Below, in pieces: positions 12,841 to 24,158 of a stretch of DNA of 64,000 nt. The position numbers and the translations under genes were made by a program. This DNA is from Zelopaecilomyces penicillatus. Taxonomy: Eukaryota > Ascomycota > Sordariomycetes > Hypocreales > Pseudodiploosporaceae. The notes below the pieces were generated by a model. That model made no database searches. It worked only from the letters and a program-made list of their open reading frames with translations, and had not been told where the DNA came from. The stretch is taken from NCBI GenBank assembly GCA_005765155.1, contig VCCP01000008.1, positions 1,550,001 to 1,614,000 on the forward strand. The letters are read 5' to 3'. Position 1 is the stretch's first letter. Each line of letters opens with the position of its first letter.

Positions 12841-15800
12841 ATGCTCCGCCGAAACAGCTCCAGGGGCAAACAACATCACCGCCCTCTGGGCCGAAGCAAA
12901 TCTACAAACTCTATCCTTTCAAACCCGGTCCACAGCTTGGTCAGTATCGAACCGTTTGTGGCTGAACGAGACGCATATATAGCTGCCACATTATCCTATC
13001 AAAGAGCCCACGCTCGGCGGAGAACTGGAGACGAAGGACCAAGCATGCTCGGGGGGTCTTCCACCATTGGGCTTTCTCGAAGTCATAGTTTCATAAGCAA
13101 GGCCGACATCACTAGCAACACTAGTACTCAAGGCCGGTTCGTTGATGATGTCCATGGTGGGACTGTAAAGCGAAAACAGAGTGTGAGGTTTGCTGGTCCT
13201 AAAGCGAAGCCCGGGAGGGCTCTGGCTATACGTGCAGCGAATGATCGACTGGAGCCTGCAGGTATCTGTGCCTTTCCAGATTTTACCAGCGATATTGAGA
13301 ACCAGCCTCTAGGATCCAGTTTGTTAGATGACAAACGGTACCGAGATCTCGGTCAAACTTACAAACGCCCATTCCATAATGCTTTAAATAGTCGCGAGGA
13401 AAATGATGCCTCACGACCACTCTCGTACAGGAAGCTTCGAAAATCGAGATCTATGTTGACTCCTGTATTACACCCGAAAACAGAGCATTCTCTCAATAGC
13501 TATCCGTCCAACAGACTGAAAGAATGGCTATCCGCACCAAGTCACCAGGACATGGAAAATAAAGAGAACAATCCTAATCTTAGTCTAAATATGTCTACCC
13601 TGCGGTCTCCTAGGTCCATGGGTTTGCTCCCGAATCTTCGAAAAAAGGCTGCCTCGCAGACGAGTGGCTACACTATCAATGAGTTGCCAATTCAGTTGGC
13701 ACGTCAAAGTCTTCATGAGAATGCAGAGCCAGCAAGCCGACTCAAATCCCACCCCTCTGTTTTCTTTCGGGCACGGCAGAGACGCAGTCACAGCTCGGCG
13801 GGGTTTCCTGTCTCCTTACGCAACAGTAGCGATAATAGTGCAGCACTCTCCTCAACCTTTTCTGGAGATACTCTTTCCATCTCCAAACAAGCAAGATTAC
13901 GCACGACAGCTCGCGAAGTCTCCAGATCGTTAAAAAGCAGACTAAAGGGTCTTTTCAGTCGATCCAGAAGCACCACCGACACCGCGGAATCACCCAGTCA
14001 CGACATTGACCCTGGTTCTGATACTGGTAGCTGTCGTCGCATGAACACAGCCGCTTCTTCTTTTGAGAATGCATCCCTATCTCAGGTTCCGACACACGCA
14101 CCATCCCTACATGCGGTCCCGCTCTATGAGCAGATGAAGTCCCAACAGGGAAGCGTGGATAGCATTGGAAAAAAGTCAAATGATGGAAACCAGATGCCAG
14201 AAGACAAGTCTCGTGTGACGAGCTGGACGGATTCCATCACCAACACAATTGAAAATCAAGGGGATTGGGAACGCCAACGACTCTCTGTCATCAGGGAAAA
14301 TGGCATGCACATATCGTCTCCCACCTTGCCACGCAACCATTTTAGCAGCCTTTCCCATGATGAAATGATCCCCTCTGGTCTCAAAGTCGACAGCCAACGC
14401 GTATATTCTGCTCTATTGAAACGCCTGGACGAGATAAAACAGAATCAAAGCCAATCATTGGGGAAGAATACACCAAAGCCTGCGTCTCATGAAGTCAGTC
14501 TCTTGCGTTCAAAATCCTCAATTGTTCAACAGGATCATTCCTATCAACCCTCAGTAACCATACGATGTGTATCAGATGAAGATGATGACGTCTTTCAGGA
14601 CATCTCCAACGATGGTATCCCCAATTTACATATGCCAGCATCATCACAAGGCAGCGTTGCCAGAGGACGTCAAGGCTCCACCTCGACAAAAGGAAGTGTC
14701 AAGTATAAGGCATATCCCAACCCCGAGGCGGGTGATGGATTGGGTCTATCGCCGGAAATAGCCCTATTTGGTTCCAGAGGGGGGATTGAACCGCCGAGTA
14801 CCCTCTCTGACAGAAGTTCTGCATTCTTCGCCAGTCCTACGTATCACCTATTTCGCACAGCCAGTCCCTATCGCCGCGCATTGCAGGACACGATGAAAAC
14901 ATGTCAAGGTCAACTAAAACCATCTGTCCCTGATTCTAGGTATCTTAGCTCGCTATCTGCCCTCAGTCTCCCCACGCGCCGTCCAAGCACAGTGGGATCG
15001 GAAAGAGAGCTGCGAACGACCGATGCAGACAGTGTCTACTCTTATTGCAGTCAAGACGCAAAGGTCCTCAAAATAGACAGTACTAGGACCGATGGTAACG
15101 TCACTGTGCCTGTAGACCTGGCGACTAACGAACATGGAGACGCCACAATATTTGTTGAATCGTCACCTTACAGGTCAACTCCATTGTGCTGTCGAAAAAG
15201 AAACCATTCTTCAGCAAGCTCAATTGAGTGGAAAACATGGCTAAGTGCTAATGTTTCCAAGCTAGAAACACCATCTGCTACCATAGAGACTGAACAGCAA
15301 GGCGAGGCCCCATATACTCCCCACCCTATTCGGCACATACGAGAGGATGCCGAGATTGAATCTCACGAAAACACACTGAAGCGGGACGGATCCGAATCAT
15401 TGAATAGTGTTATTGTAACCCCTTTAAATCTGGTCAGGAGATTGGAGGCTCCCAAAATGATCACCATCTCAGGGGATATGGCAAAGGATGGAGAAATCAC
15501 ACGACACGACGTTTCAGCTGTCCATCAGAATTCTTCGTCAAATCAAGGGCCATATTTTCAAGGTCTGTCTATGACGCAACCACCCCCAATACCATTAAGG
15601 AGCAGTTTACGCAGCATTCCATCTCTTCCTAACGTCAATACACGTGCACTCCATGATACGGGCCCGTGGCGAACTACCGAGATCCCCCGAATGCGATCTC
15701 TGAATGCTATTGCCAAGCTGACCCCACCTTCCCGAGAGAAGATTCTACTCAAGAGAAAGTCTCGCGCACAGCTTGGAGCAAGAAGTGCATCGCCAGCAAA

Positions 15801-16086
15801 GTCAAGGCATAGCTTGTTTCTGACCCCTGAAAAAAGATTCGACACCACCAGTACAGGTTCACCAGAGGCAGGTGGCGCATGGCGAGGCAAGCGATATTCG
15901 TTACAGGAGACCCCCAAGTCAATGGATGACAAGTGTCTTCGTATTAAACCGATGGTGTCAGACCTGGATGCGCAGGTCATGGGAAGTAAAAGAATGGTGG
16001 ATCTGTTCTTGAGCAGTCGGCAGAAAAGTTCCGAGGAGAGCACAGCGGCAGTTTTGAGTGAGTCGCTGCCGCCAGCATTCATCTAA
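12841..16086 (+). CDS. Large, mostly disordered protein of unknown function with short conserved-looking motifs
   Basis: Single exon, 1081 residues. The frame is open a few codons earlier, but the first ATG is at 12841 (MLRRNSSRGKQHH). Composition is rich in Ser, Arg, Thr, Pro and charged residues, with no globular domain I can name. Against this background several compact motifs stand out: a KEN tripeptide at 241-243 (NKENNPN), an amphipathic basic stretch near 365-380 (SRSLKSRLKGLFSRSRS), SRVTSWTDS at about 457, VYSALLKRLDE at 521, SPYRRAL at 675, an acidic-aromatic block at 794 (SIEWKTWLSANVSKLE) and a C-terminal MVDLFLSSRQK at 1052. Such islands in a disordered chain usually are docking or degradation motifs. 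I recall similar motif sets in uncharacterised proteins of other filamentous ascomycetes, but cannot assign a role. A KEN box would fit cell-cycle-dependent turnover; that is inference. The gene is convergent with its right-hand neighbour. Confidence 0.85.
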   Translation: MLRRNSSRGKQHHRPLGRSKSTNSILSNPVHSLVSIEPFVAERDAYIAATLSYQRAHARRRTGDEGPSMLGGSSTIGLSRSHSFISKADITSNTSTQGRFVDDVHGGTVKRKQSVRFAGPKAKPGRALAIRAANDRLEPAGICAFPDFTSDIENQPLGSSLLDDKRYRDLGQTYKRPFHNALNSREENDASRPLSYRKLRKSRSMLTPVLHPKTEHSLNSYPSNRLKEWLSAPSHQDMENKENNPNLSLNMSTLRSPRSMGLLPNLRKKAASQTSGYTINELPIQLARQSLHENAEPASRLKSHPSVFFRARQRRSHSSAGFPVSLRNSSDNSAALSSTFSGDTLSISKQARLRTTAREVSRSLKSRLKGLFSRSRSTTDTAESPSHDIDPGSDTGSCRRMNTAASSFENASLSQVPTHAPSLHAVPLYEQMKSQQGSVDSIGKKSNDGNQMPEDKSRVTSWTDSITNTIENQGDWERQRLSVIRENGMHISSPTLPRNHFSSLSHDEMIPSGLKVDSQRVYSALLKRLDEIKQNQSQSLGKNTPKPASHEVSLLRSKSSIVQQDHSYQPSVTIRCVSDEDDDVFQDISNDGIPNLHMPASSQGSVARGRQGSTSTKGSVKYKAYPNPEAGDGLGLSPEIALFGSRGGIEPPSTLSDRSSAFFASPTYHLFRTASPYRRALQDTMKTCQGQLKPSVPDSRYLSSLSALSLPTRRPSTVGSERELRTTDADSVYSYCSQDAKVLKIDSTRTDGNVTVPVDLATNEHGDATIFVESSPYRSTPLCCRKRNHSSASSIEWKTWLSANVSKLETPSATIETEQQGEAPYTPHPIRHIREDAEIESHENTLKRDGSESLNSVIVTPLNLVRRLEAPKMITISGDMAKDGEITRHDVSAVHQNSSSNQGPYFQGLSMTQPPPIPLRSSLRSIPSLPNVNTRALHDTGPWRTTEIPRMRSLNAIAKLTPPSREKILLKRKSRAQLGARSASPAKSRHSLFLTPEKRFDTTSTGSPEAGGAWRGKRYSLQETPKSMDDKCLRIKPMVSDLDAQVMGSKRMVDLFLSSRQKSSEESTAAVLSESLPPAFI

Positions 16087-16847
16087 GCTATTTATGTTTC
16101 CGGGAAGCAGTACAACTATCAATTTCTCTTGGCCGTCGATGTGGTTAAGGGGAGTTGTTGGGTTATTTTAGTCGTTCGGTATGAACTAATTGGATGCTTG
16201 GGCTTGTATCTGTTCGCTCAACTCCCATTCAGCCAAGACCATAAACTAACTACTTAGGTCTATAGTCTAGTTAGATTAACTATTCGTAACTACCATTCAC
16301 TGCTCTTGGTGCCCTTTTTAAACTCCTGAAAACAGACTGTATATGTCTATGACTCTGGACACAATTTTCCAAGGGGGGGCAATCGCTCATCATCTTCCAC
16401 ATCCGTATAGAAGCTTCATTACAACTGGCCAAAGCTAACGCCGTTGAGCTACTATCTAGTAGCTGAACCAGGATATTTGGCCACCAATTAATGAAATACT
16501 ACTCCACTTGCTAAGTAATTCTTTGTTGTCAACTCCGTATCTCAAGATGGTCAGACCCTCTCTTGATTATACACTCGTAAATAATCAAGTAGCCTCTTGA
16601 ATAGTTATTAAGAAGTATAATACGTGCAAGTTTAAAGTATTATCTATTGGTGGCGGCATGGCTTATTTCACCCCCACCATTTCCACTCGAAAAGAAAATC
16701 AGTCTGTTTTATTACATTTTTACTCCTGTTTCAACAAAGCTCTCTTGGTGATAGATATAGTTTAGGGAGCATTAGGATAGCAATTTTTATTCGCTTCAGG
16801 TCCATAAGCTTTAGGAGAACCCCATGCAATAAACAAAGACAACCTTT
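16087..16847. other. Convergent 3' intergenic region
   Basis: AT-rich spacer between the ends of the 12841-16086 gene (+) and the esterase gene (-), expected to contain both 3' UTRs and poly(A) sites. It contains ATTAAT/AATAAT-like runs at 16560-16640 and nothing else I can identify. Confidence 0.5.
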
Positions 16848-18506
16848 TCACTTTTTTATAGGACTTACATGAACCTCCCACAACTTGAAGAGATCTTTTG
16901 GAAACTCCTTTTCCCTCTCCTTACTAACCCACTTCCCGTACGTTTCATGTGTCACTCCCTCTGTCAGCAACCTACCAGACACATGCCCCCCCGTCCCCAG
17001 GAACTCAAGAAAATCAGCTGATACATGCACATACTCCTTCAGCGCCTGCTTCACATTCATCGACGCACCCGTCGTCCAGCTTAGTAGCAGGGGCTCAATG
17101 AGAGGTGCGTCAGAGACACTCGGGTGCGCGGTGCCTAAGCTGGTGAAGAACCAGGCGGACCCAGTGCGGTTGAGTACATCGCGGACGAGGTCCCTGACAG
17201 TGTCGAAGTGCGGGCGGCCGTAGAATAGGGGGGATATCTGGCGGGACCAGGTGTTGGAGTGGACGATGAGGATGGGTACGTCGATGGCGGCGTTGAGCGG
17301 GCCGCTTTCTTTGCCTGGGTCGAGGATGATGCCGCCCACGGCTGGGTTTTCGGGAGAGGGTGCGTGCTTGAGAGCTTGTAGGGCGCCGGTTGCGCCGTAT
17401 GAGTGACCGCTGATGGTCAGGTTCTTAAGATTCAGACGGTCAGTCCATGTGTGCAGAGACTGGCCCTCATTGCGGGAGTTGAGTTTGAAGATGTCGTCGC
17501 CTGCGCCGCGATTGATCTCTTGAAGGAGGCGGATGACTTCACGCATCTCTGCTTCACGAAACGCAAGCTGGTCTTTCTTGATCCGAGGGGTGTCCATCGG
17601 CGGATCAGAGAGGAGGTCAGCTTCTCGGAAGTGAATTAGCTTCCGGTCTTTCTGGCCCTTGATTTTGATGATGGTGCCGGGGCAACTGCCATCGCGGTGC
17701 TCAACGGCGGCGACGACGTACCCACGACTAGCCAGCTCGCCTAAGTAGTTGGTATAGTCGGTCCTCGAACTAGCCATGCCATGCGAGAAGACCATGACGG
17801 GGAATCGAGCAGGGGCTGTTGCTTCGCTTGTTGTTGCTGCTGCTCCCCTGGTCTCTCCTCTATTCCCGCCGCCTGGTGCTAGTAGCGGAGCATCGACGTA
17901 TGCGGGAATGGTAATACTGCCTGCAATCGCCCATAGGGCAAATGTAAAGATTGGCCGTACGATGAAGTTGTTCACATGCGCAAACTTTGCGTACCCTTCA
18001 GCCATCACACTCAGCGGCCGGTCGATCCACCGATGCCTCGGGTTTGTGCTCTTGCTTCTTGTCCCCTTTTCCACGGGGTAGTACAGCGTAAACAGCGTCG
18101 TCTGCAGCTCAAACGCCGGCTTTCCATTCCCCTTAAACACAGCATCTGATACCCGCTGGGGCTTCTCCATCGGAATCTCGAGGTCGATGGCACCAACGCC
18201 ATATGTCCCTGTGTACCCTGGCAACGGCGACGCAAACAGCGGCGCCCCGCGCACGACGCAAACCACCACATAGAGAGCAACAGCGACACATAGTACATAT
18301 CTCCAACTCTTTCTAGGCCGCAACCTAGCCATGAGCCAGTCTTTGATGCGGCGGCGCCATCGCTGCCACTGGGAATTGTCGTTGAGACGGAGCCATTTGG
18401 GCTGTGTCTGCGTAGGCGCAAGGAGTGGCGAGTCTGGTTCGGATGTGGGTTCTTGTAGGTCTTCAAGACCATCTAGCTCGACTTCGTCTTCTTCAATTGG
18501 TGTCAT
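16848..18506 (-). CDS. Platelet-activating factor acetylhydrolase-like esterase, membrane-anchored
   Basis: Single exon, 552 residues, ATG at 18506. The first 65 residues are acidic and then basic and look cytosolic. One membrane segment follows at about 68-90 (YVLCVAVALYVVVCVVRG), giving a type II signal-anchor topology. The alpha/beta-hydrolase domain has the nucleophile elbow GHSYG with Ser369, a likely acid Asp396 (IILDPGKE) and likely His461 (GTAHPSVSD). The oxyanion region is VMVFSHGMASSRTDY. These are the hallmarks of the PAF-AH/phospholipase A2 group VII-VIII family, which removes short or oxidised sn-2 acyl groups from phospholipids. Length and the N-terminal anchor agree with fungal members. 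Substrate and compartment (secretory pathway membrane) are inferred. A low-complexity Gly/Ala/Thr insert (around residues 215-235) sits just before the oxyanion strand. Confidence 0.9.
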   Translation of the reverse strand: MTPIEEDEVELDGLEDLQEPTSEPDSPLLAPTQTQPKWLRLNDNSQWQRWRRRIKDWLMARLRPRKSWRYVLCVAVALYVVVCVVRGAPLFASPLPGYTGTYGVGAIDLEIPMEKPQRVSDAVFKGNGKPAFELQTTLFTLYYPVEKGTRSKSTNPRHRWIDRPLSVMAEGYAKFAHVNNFIVRPIFTFALWAIAGSITIPAYVDAPLLAPGGGNRGETRGAAATTSEATAPARFPVMVFSHGMASSRTDYTNYLGELASRGYVVAAVEHRDGSCPGTIIKIKGQKDRKLIHFREADLLSDPPMDTPRIKKDQLAFREAEMREVIRLLQEINRGAGDDIFKLNSRNEGQSLHTWTDRLNLKNLTISGHSYGATGALQALKHAPSPENPAVGGIILDPGKESGPLNAAIDVPILIVHSNTWSRQISPLFYGRPHFDTVRDLVRDVLNRTGSAWFFTSLGTAHPSVSDAPLIEPLLLSWTTGASMNVKQALKEYVHVSADFLEFLGTGGHVSGRLLTEGVTHETYGKWVSKEREKEFPKDLFKLWEVHVSPIKK

Positions 18507-21500
18507 TCTTTTCTTAAATTAGTGACTGTGGTTGAAGGATAGAAAGTCGTGGTTTACAAAGGGATTTGATAGTTTGATTTCTAATGGAAGCTGCTCTAAG
18601 TGGCGATGACGTCGACGCTGAGCTTCGGAGCTCCGGAACACGCGGGGCAAGGGCGAGAGCGAGGAACCACACGTCTTGAGTCCAACGAACAAACCCAACC
18701 AAGTCGCTAACCCGTCAAGTCCTTCAAATAAAAGCCAAAACACAGCGATTAGCTCAACCTCATCTATAAAACCTACCATGATTATCGAATGAGTTGAAAA
18801 AGTGAGAAACTCAAGTTACCAGCTCTTAAGTACAGGGTAGCACAATACCACTCAAGATGCAAGTTGCGACATCATCGGACGCGGACTCTTAGCTGCATCA
18901 CCCACCCATCGAAGTTTGCCTAATCATATATCATCTCTGTATAAACAGATTAATGTAGAAGAAAAAACTTTTTAAAAAAAGACTACGACCACAGAGCTAC
19001 AAGTACTTGTACATTAAGTCACAACCGTTCCTGCACCAATGCTTAGCTCACACCACTCTCAAGTAACGAAAGCGGTTTAGATGAAAAACAGCCTAGCTGT
19101 TAGCATAGCACCCATATACTTCGAATTGTATGTATGTAACGTTCTACTTGGATAATTGTGGTGCTTGAGTAATCATACAAGGGCTCTCACTTCAATTGCT
19201 GTCATGCTCTGGAGTAGTGTGGGGTGGTGAGGCGGGCTAAATATGATGTATTAGCACAAACACCAGATCCATCAAAATGCCGTGCTGTAATGTTTTATTG
19301 GATAAATAGATAGAGGAGTTCAGACTAGAAACAGACTTGTTTGCTCCCCTGGGTTTGAATGCAAGTCTGTGCAAGAGGCATGCATGACTCAAATCAGTTG
19401 ACCAGCACAAAGACGCTTAGTAAAGTTTAGCAACTGACCGTACTCAATAGCCGTTGCTATTGCACCTCATTCTTTTCGGGAGATTACAAAGTGCACCGGC
19501 CCGTCGAACATGCACTGAAAATAGACATCGTAGTTATGTGCATATTATAATCAAATCGTGTTCCGGCCCGCCAAACGGAGATCTGTTGCCCCTGTAGCTC
19601 AACCAAACCTGGGGTTGGGATCCTCACTCCCACCATGTCAACAGGGGTTAGAGAGCAACGAATTCTGGTTCCTGATTTGCCAGTGACCTGTTGCGATACT
19701 AATTCAGGCCCTCCTAACCCAAATCTTGAAGTAACGCAAATTCAATCATCACCACGGTTGTTATAGACAGATATCTAATGTGGTTAGAGAATTATTGACA
19801 AGCGGATTTAGACCAGAAGAAATGGAGATGAACGTCGAAAAGCCGCCAAGAACACAGCGTACGGCGGGTCGTTTCGGGTATACTCGGTAACATTGACTAA
19901 GAGGCGAGGCGTGACTCTCGAATGCCTTGCCGCTGACGCAAGAGCGCCAAACTTGATACAGCAATTAACGGGGTGTATCATTGTAATTCCCTGATAATAC
20001 GACGCCTGCTAGGACAAAGCTCCGGCTAAGACACGGCAGAAGAGAGGATGGAAAGAAAAGCTGGGTTGGGGTGGGGGTGTTGTCGGCGTCATTCAATATT
20101 TTGCCTGTCCAATGATTGCAGTCTGGTCCGACATCCTCCTGTGAATGTTCTTGTAGCAGAGTCCGGCGTGTGTTGGACTGTGTGTGCTATTACCAGTCAC
20201 TTTTACGTCCAGGCAAATCGTGGCCGATACATTACCCCTTGCTTTGGAGTAGTGTAGAGAAACAACCAAGTAACAAGGAATTGATGGATTTGTTGTTTGA
20301 ATCTTAAAGTGCATGCTTTGAGTTTCAGAAGTGGGTCTAAGTTGGTCTAGACATTCATGCATGCGTGGACTTGGCAGTACGCAAAGAGACTCACCCTACT
20401 TAGCGGCAACAGTTGTGATACGAAAAGGATAGAAACGGTCGTTGCATTGAAGCAGTGCCTACGTCGAGAGGCTGAGGATGAGTGTGTGGCTGCTCAAGTT
20501 ACCCAAGAAGGTGTGATTCATGCAAGTTGTATGCATGGAGGGCATCCAGAGAGACAGAAACAGCCAGCGGACGTGCCCGTGGGCTTGGTTGGACGCGGGT
20601 TAGAGTTGTGTGGAAGCCCATGTTACGTAGGTGAAGAGTGCTTGTGACCTGCCTTGGCGAAAGAGAGGGCTGGACAGGAGTTGAGCTATCTGCATGCATG
20701 CAGATGATATGTATAGTGAAGGGAGAAAGGCTGCTCGTTTTTCTTCCCGTCTTTTCGGCTCCATGAAGTGTAAGACCCATGAACCATTTCGTCTGGGTCT
20801 GCTCATCGACCTGCGATGCCGCTACCCGACTTGCAGGAACGCCCCGTTACAGACATTTACATATTACAGCCCGGAGAGAGAGGGTAATACCCAAGACTGG
20901 CTGCCAACGAAACAAGGGAACCCTCAAACGGGGAATACCATTAGTAGGCAAGTAACGGCTGCGGGCCGGGGCCGGCTTGGGCTGGGCCTGTGTGGCGCAC
21001 TCCCTACAAGATAATCATCCCCAGGCCTCCCTGTGTCAAACGGCGAGTTTCAATAAGAGTGACACACCTAATAGAAGCTACGACGTCAGCCGTTGGGGCG
21101 AGTAGTGGTGTTCTGGTGCTACCCAGTCTCTCTCCGAGTCGTGGAAGTTGATTGAATATCGAATGGCTGGACCCTCCACTCTTAGTTTGTGCTTCATCTA
21201 GCTTCGGTTGGATTTCGCTTACGGATACTTTCCACAATGGCCACTACTGGCAGTGTGTGTGTTCTTGAAACGCCCTGCCAGCCATGAAGGGATAGCCGCG
21301 ATGGCTGAGAAGATCTGACGGGATAGAACCAGAGGAGCAAGCCAAGCCAAGCCGGAACAGAGGCGCTAATTAGCACCTGTCGATGGGGAACAGGATGGAA
21401 ATTACACTTGATGATTATTCGCAGAACCCGAGATTTGATGCCCCCACCAACACGGAGGTGCTAGGATCAGGGTGGGCTAAGGAAGCGACGTGGGAGGTGC

Positions 21501-24158
21501 TCCTGTTCTTGTACTTTCACGCAGGAAGGAAACATGACAGTGACTTGGCACCACTGAGATTTTCGTCCCATGTGCGAAAGAAGGCAATCAAGGTGTCATT
21601 ATGCACAGTACGCAGTTCGCCGTACACCACTCCCCGGTGCCTGTGGCGTTAAGAAGGCCATGACGTCCAGTTGCAGTGCAGACAGACGCAGGAGTGCGTA
21701 AATCTGGAGGTATCACAGCAGGCGACTAACAAGAAGAGGGAGCGAAAAAGAAGCCTCTTGGTGAGAAGCTGAGGGCTATGTTAGTGGGCGAAGATGTAGG
21801 TTATGCTCGCACAAGCATTCGCAGTTGATGTCTCTGGTCGTCAACTCGTGCTCCGGGGCAACTTGGTTGGAAGAGTGTATTCCGTTTGCCAAGGGGAGGT
21901 GGTAGAGAGGGTACAGTACCTATCACCGTTCTCGTGTTAGTGCCCGGAGCTGGCGGCATGTACTCATACCTTATATTGCGCCACTCGCCTATTGAATCAG
22001 GGTCCGAATTGGGGTGTGTAGAAGAGCTCGACGGCCTCGCCCGATAGCATCTCCAAGTTTCGTGGTTTTGAAAGAGAGTGAAGACAGAGTGAAGGCCACA
22101 ATTAAAATCTAGATACAGGCAAGAGCACAGTTGGCACTTGCTGTCTGGGGAAGCGCACACACCGGGGAATTGTTACTGAGCATTGGGCCCAAAAAGGCAG
22201 GCCCGTCATTTGACAGGGCCGTGCGCTGGTTGGCTGAAGCCGCCTGGAGGGGGACGCACACGCTCCACACTCTGGCACCTGGTGGGTGTACTTAGGTACC
22301 TCTTAGTAGAACCAAGCAAGCCGCCGTGGTCCATGACGATATCAAGCTGCCAGTGAGTTTGAGGACACCAGCGAAATGACCTGGACGTCGTTTCCTCCCC
22401 CAAGGGTCCTCATTGGGCAATGAGCGGCGCGACGACGAGAGCTCTGATGCGCCTTGTACTCCCAACCACCAAGCTTTCAAAGTCTTTTTCATATCTTTGG
22501 TTATTACTAGTTGAGGATGTTGCCAATGAGCCATATTCAGTACAGTGCCCATGGTCTGGTAGTGATGGCCTTGGCACTGTACGACCACACCCCGTCGCCT
22601 TCCGAGGAAGCCCACCTTGCCCACCAACCCCAGGCAAATCGTCATTTCCCAGTCGTCGAGCCAACTATGATTTGCATGCATGTGTCGAATCATAGCCAAA
22701 GGTGACAAATGGAGTGAGAGCGGATTGGGGGGGGGGGGGCAGCTGCTGACGCTCTTCATCCTCTTTCTGCACCGCTCGGTGGAACTGTGGGTAACAACTT
22801 TTAGCTGTATCTTGGACGGCGGCAAGCAGCTCGACAAGTCAGTTCAGTCCTTTTCTTTTTTACCCGCTGCCCAAAGCTGTAATTTTATTTGCATCAGGTA
22901 ATTCGCACTGTTATTATGAAGAGGCAAAGATGGGCAATTTAGCTCGATTTAAATAATTTAGCATTGTCCGATTGAATGTTTATTTTATTCTAAATAATAT
23001 ACACCAAGCACTACAGATATCGATGTCTCTGGGCCGCCGTACGGAGTACAGACAAAGCACAAGCATCCTGCTAGGGGGGGGTGCTCATGCCAGGTACTGG
23101 CACACAGGATGAGGCATTGGACCTAGGTGGTGGTACAGCACTGTCTGACAACTGTAGTGGTGGAAATTTTCAGGTACTCTTAGGGGAGCGCCTGTGCAAA
23201 GTACCTCCCTCCTAACTTGGCCATCCCATCTGCGAACTCCGTACAGTGCGCCGTAATCTCATTGAGAGTTGTCGCAGCTGGCAATGGGCTCTATTCACCA
23301 CCCTCACACAAACCCACCAGGGCCACCGCCTAGGACCTATACAAATTACTGTACACTACACTACAGTACAGTGTCCGCTGCACTACGTCTGCACCACGCC
23401 TGCATCTCACACCCCCCCCAAACCCCCAAACTCTTCTGCCATCCGCTCCCGCTCTGCTCGCTGTTCTCCTTTCCACCCGGAAATTTCTCCCCCCGTCACG
23501 ACACCGCGATCCTCTTCAGAAAACCACCAGACGATCTGTTTAGCCATTCTTCTTCTCGCCCCCGAACCTCCCGTGTCCTCTGTGTCTGCGTGAAACGAAC
23601 CCGCAGTCTAGAGGTGGTGGTTTGGCCAGGTCTCTCTTCTTCTCTTCTTTTTCTCGACGCAGACCCCTTTTGCGTGTTTTGTCACCGCAGTTTGCGCCCC
23701 GCGGCTTTTCTCCTTCCTGGCCCTTTGCGCTCCGCCCCTGCACGACTACAACTCCTTGATACTTGACGGCGAAGCCAGACATTCTATCTATTCTGCAATG
23801 TGAGTCTTATGGCAAGCGAACTCGATGTTCTTTTGTGTCAACTTTTCCGCATCTCCCCTCCCCGTCGCCCCTCACCCGTGCAGTTTGGGCGGCTCTACTA
23901 TGGCTGGCTGAGATGAAGGGTAATGATGAATGGCAACTTACTTACGCCGTCTTCTTCGTTTCCCTCCCCATCTTGCGCTGCTGCACACTCTACTCTGCTG
24001 TTTGTATCTCACCGCAGCACCTGTTGGATATATTCATTGCTGTAAGCTAATTCCTGGCCTAGCCTCTGAAACTCAACGCCGCCAACTGAGCTACATCATA
24101 TCGCCAGGCGCATTTGTCCTTTATACTCCCAGATCACCTATATAACTCATCAGACACC
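18507..24158. other. 5.6-kb intergenic region, no gene recognised
   Basis: A long gene-poor stretch. The left end should contain the esterase promoter. The right end, about 23400-23760, is a strongly pyrimidine-rich leader or promoter for the gene at 24159. At 23798 an ATG is followed at once by TGA, and this same TGTGAGT can be read as a 5' splice donor, so a leader intron ending before 24159 is possible. A run of 13 G lies at 22727-22739. The near-palindrome GTACGGAGTAC lies at 23039-23049. Small open frames (for example 21383-21652 and 22292-22837 minus) show no domain, splice pattern or codon preference and I do not call them. Confidence 0.5.
22727..22739 (+). repeat. Poly-G run (13)
   Basis: Thirteen consecutive G residues in intergenic DNA; a mononucleotide tract prone to length error in assemblies. 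Confidence 0.9.

Noticed and set aside
19587..19656. tRNA-like block: CCCCTGTAGCTCAACC near the start and ACAGGGGT near the end could pair as an acceptor stem
   Set aside because: There is no TTCGA-type T-loop, no convincing anticodon arm and the D-arm is incomplete. I regard it as a chance inverted repeat or at best a decayed fragment.
22292..22837. 181-codon minus-strand frame in the long spacer
   Set aside because: Kept open partly by a run of 13 G, starts in poor context and shows no domain or splice pattern.
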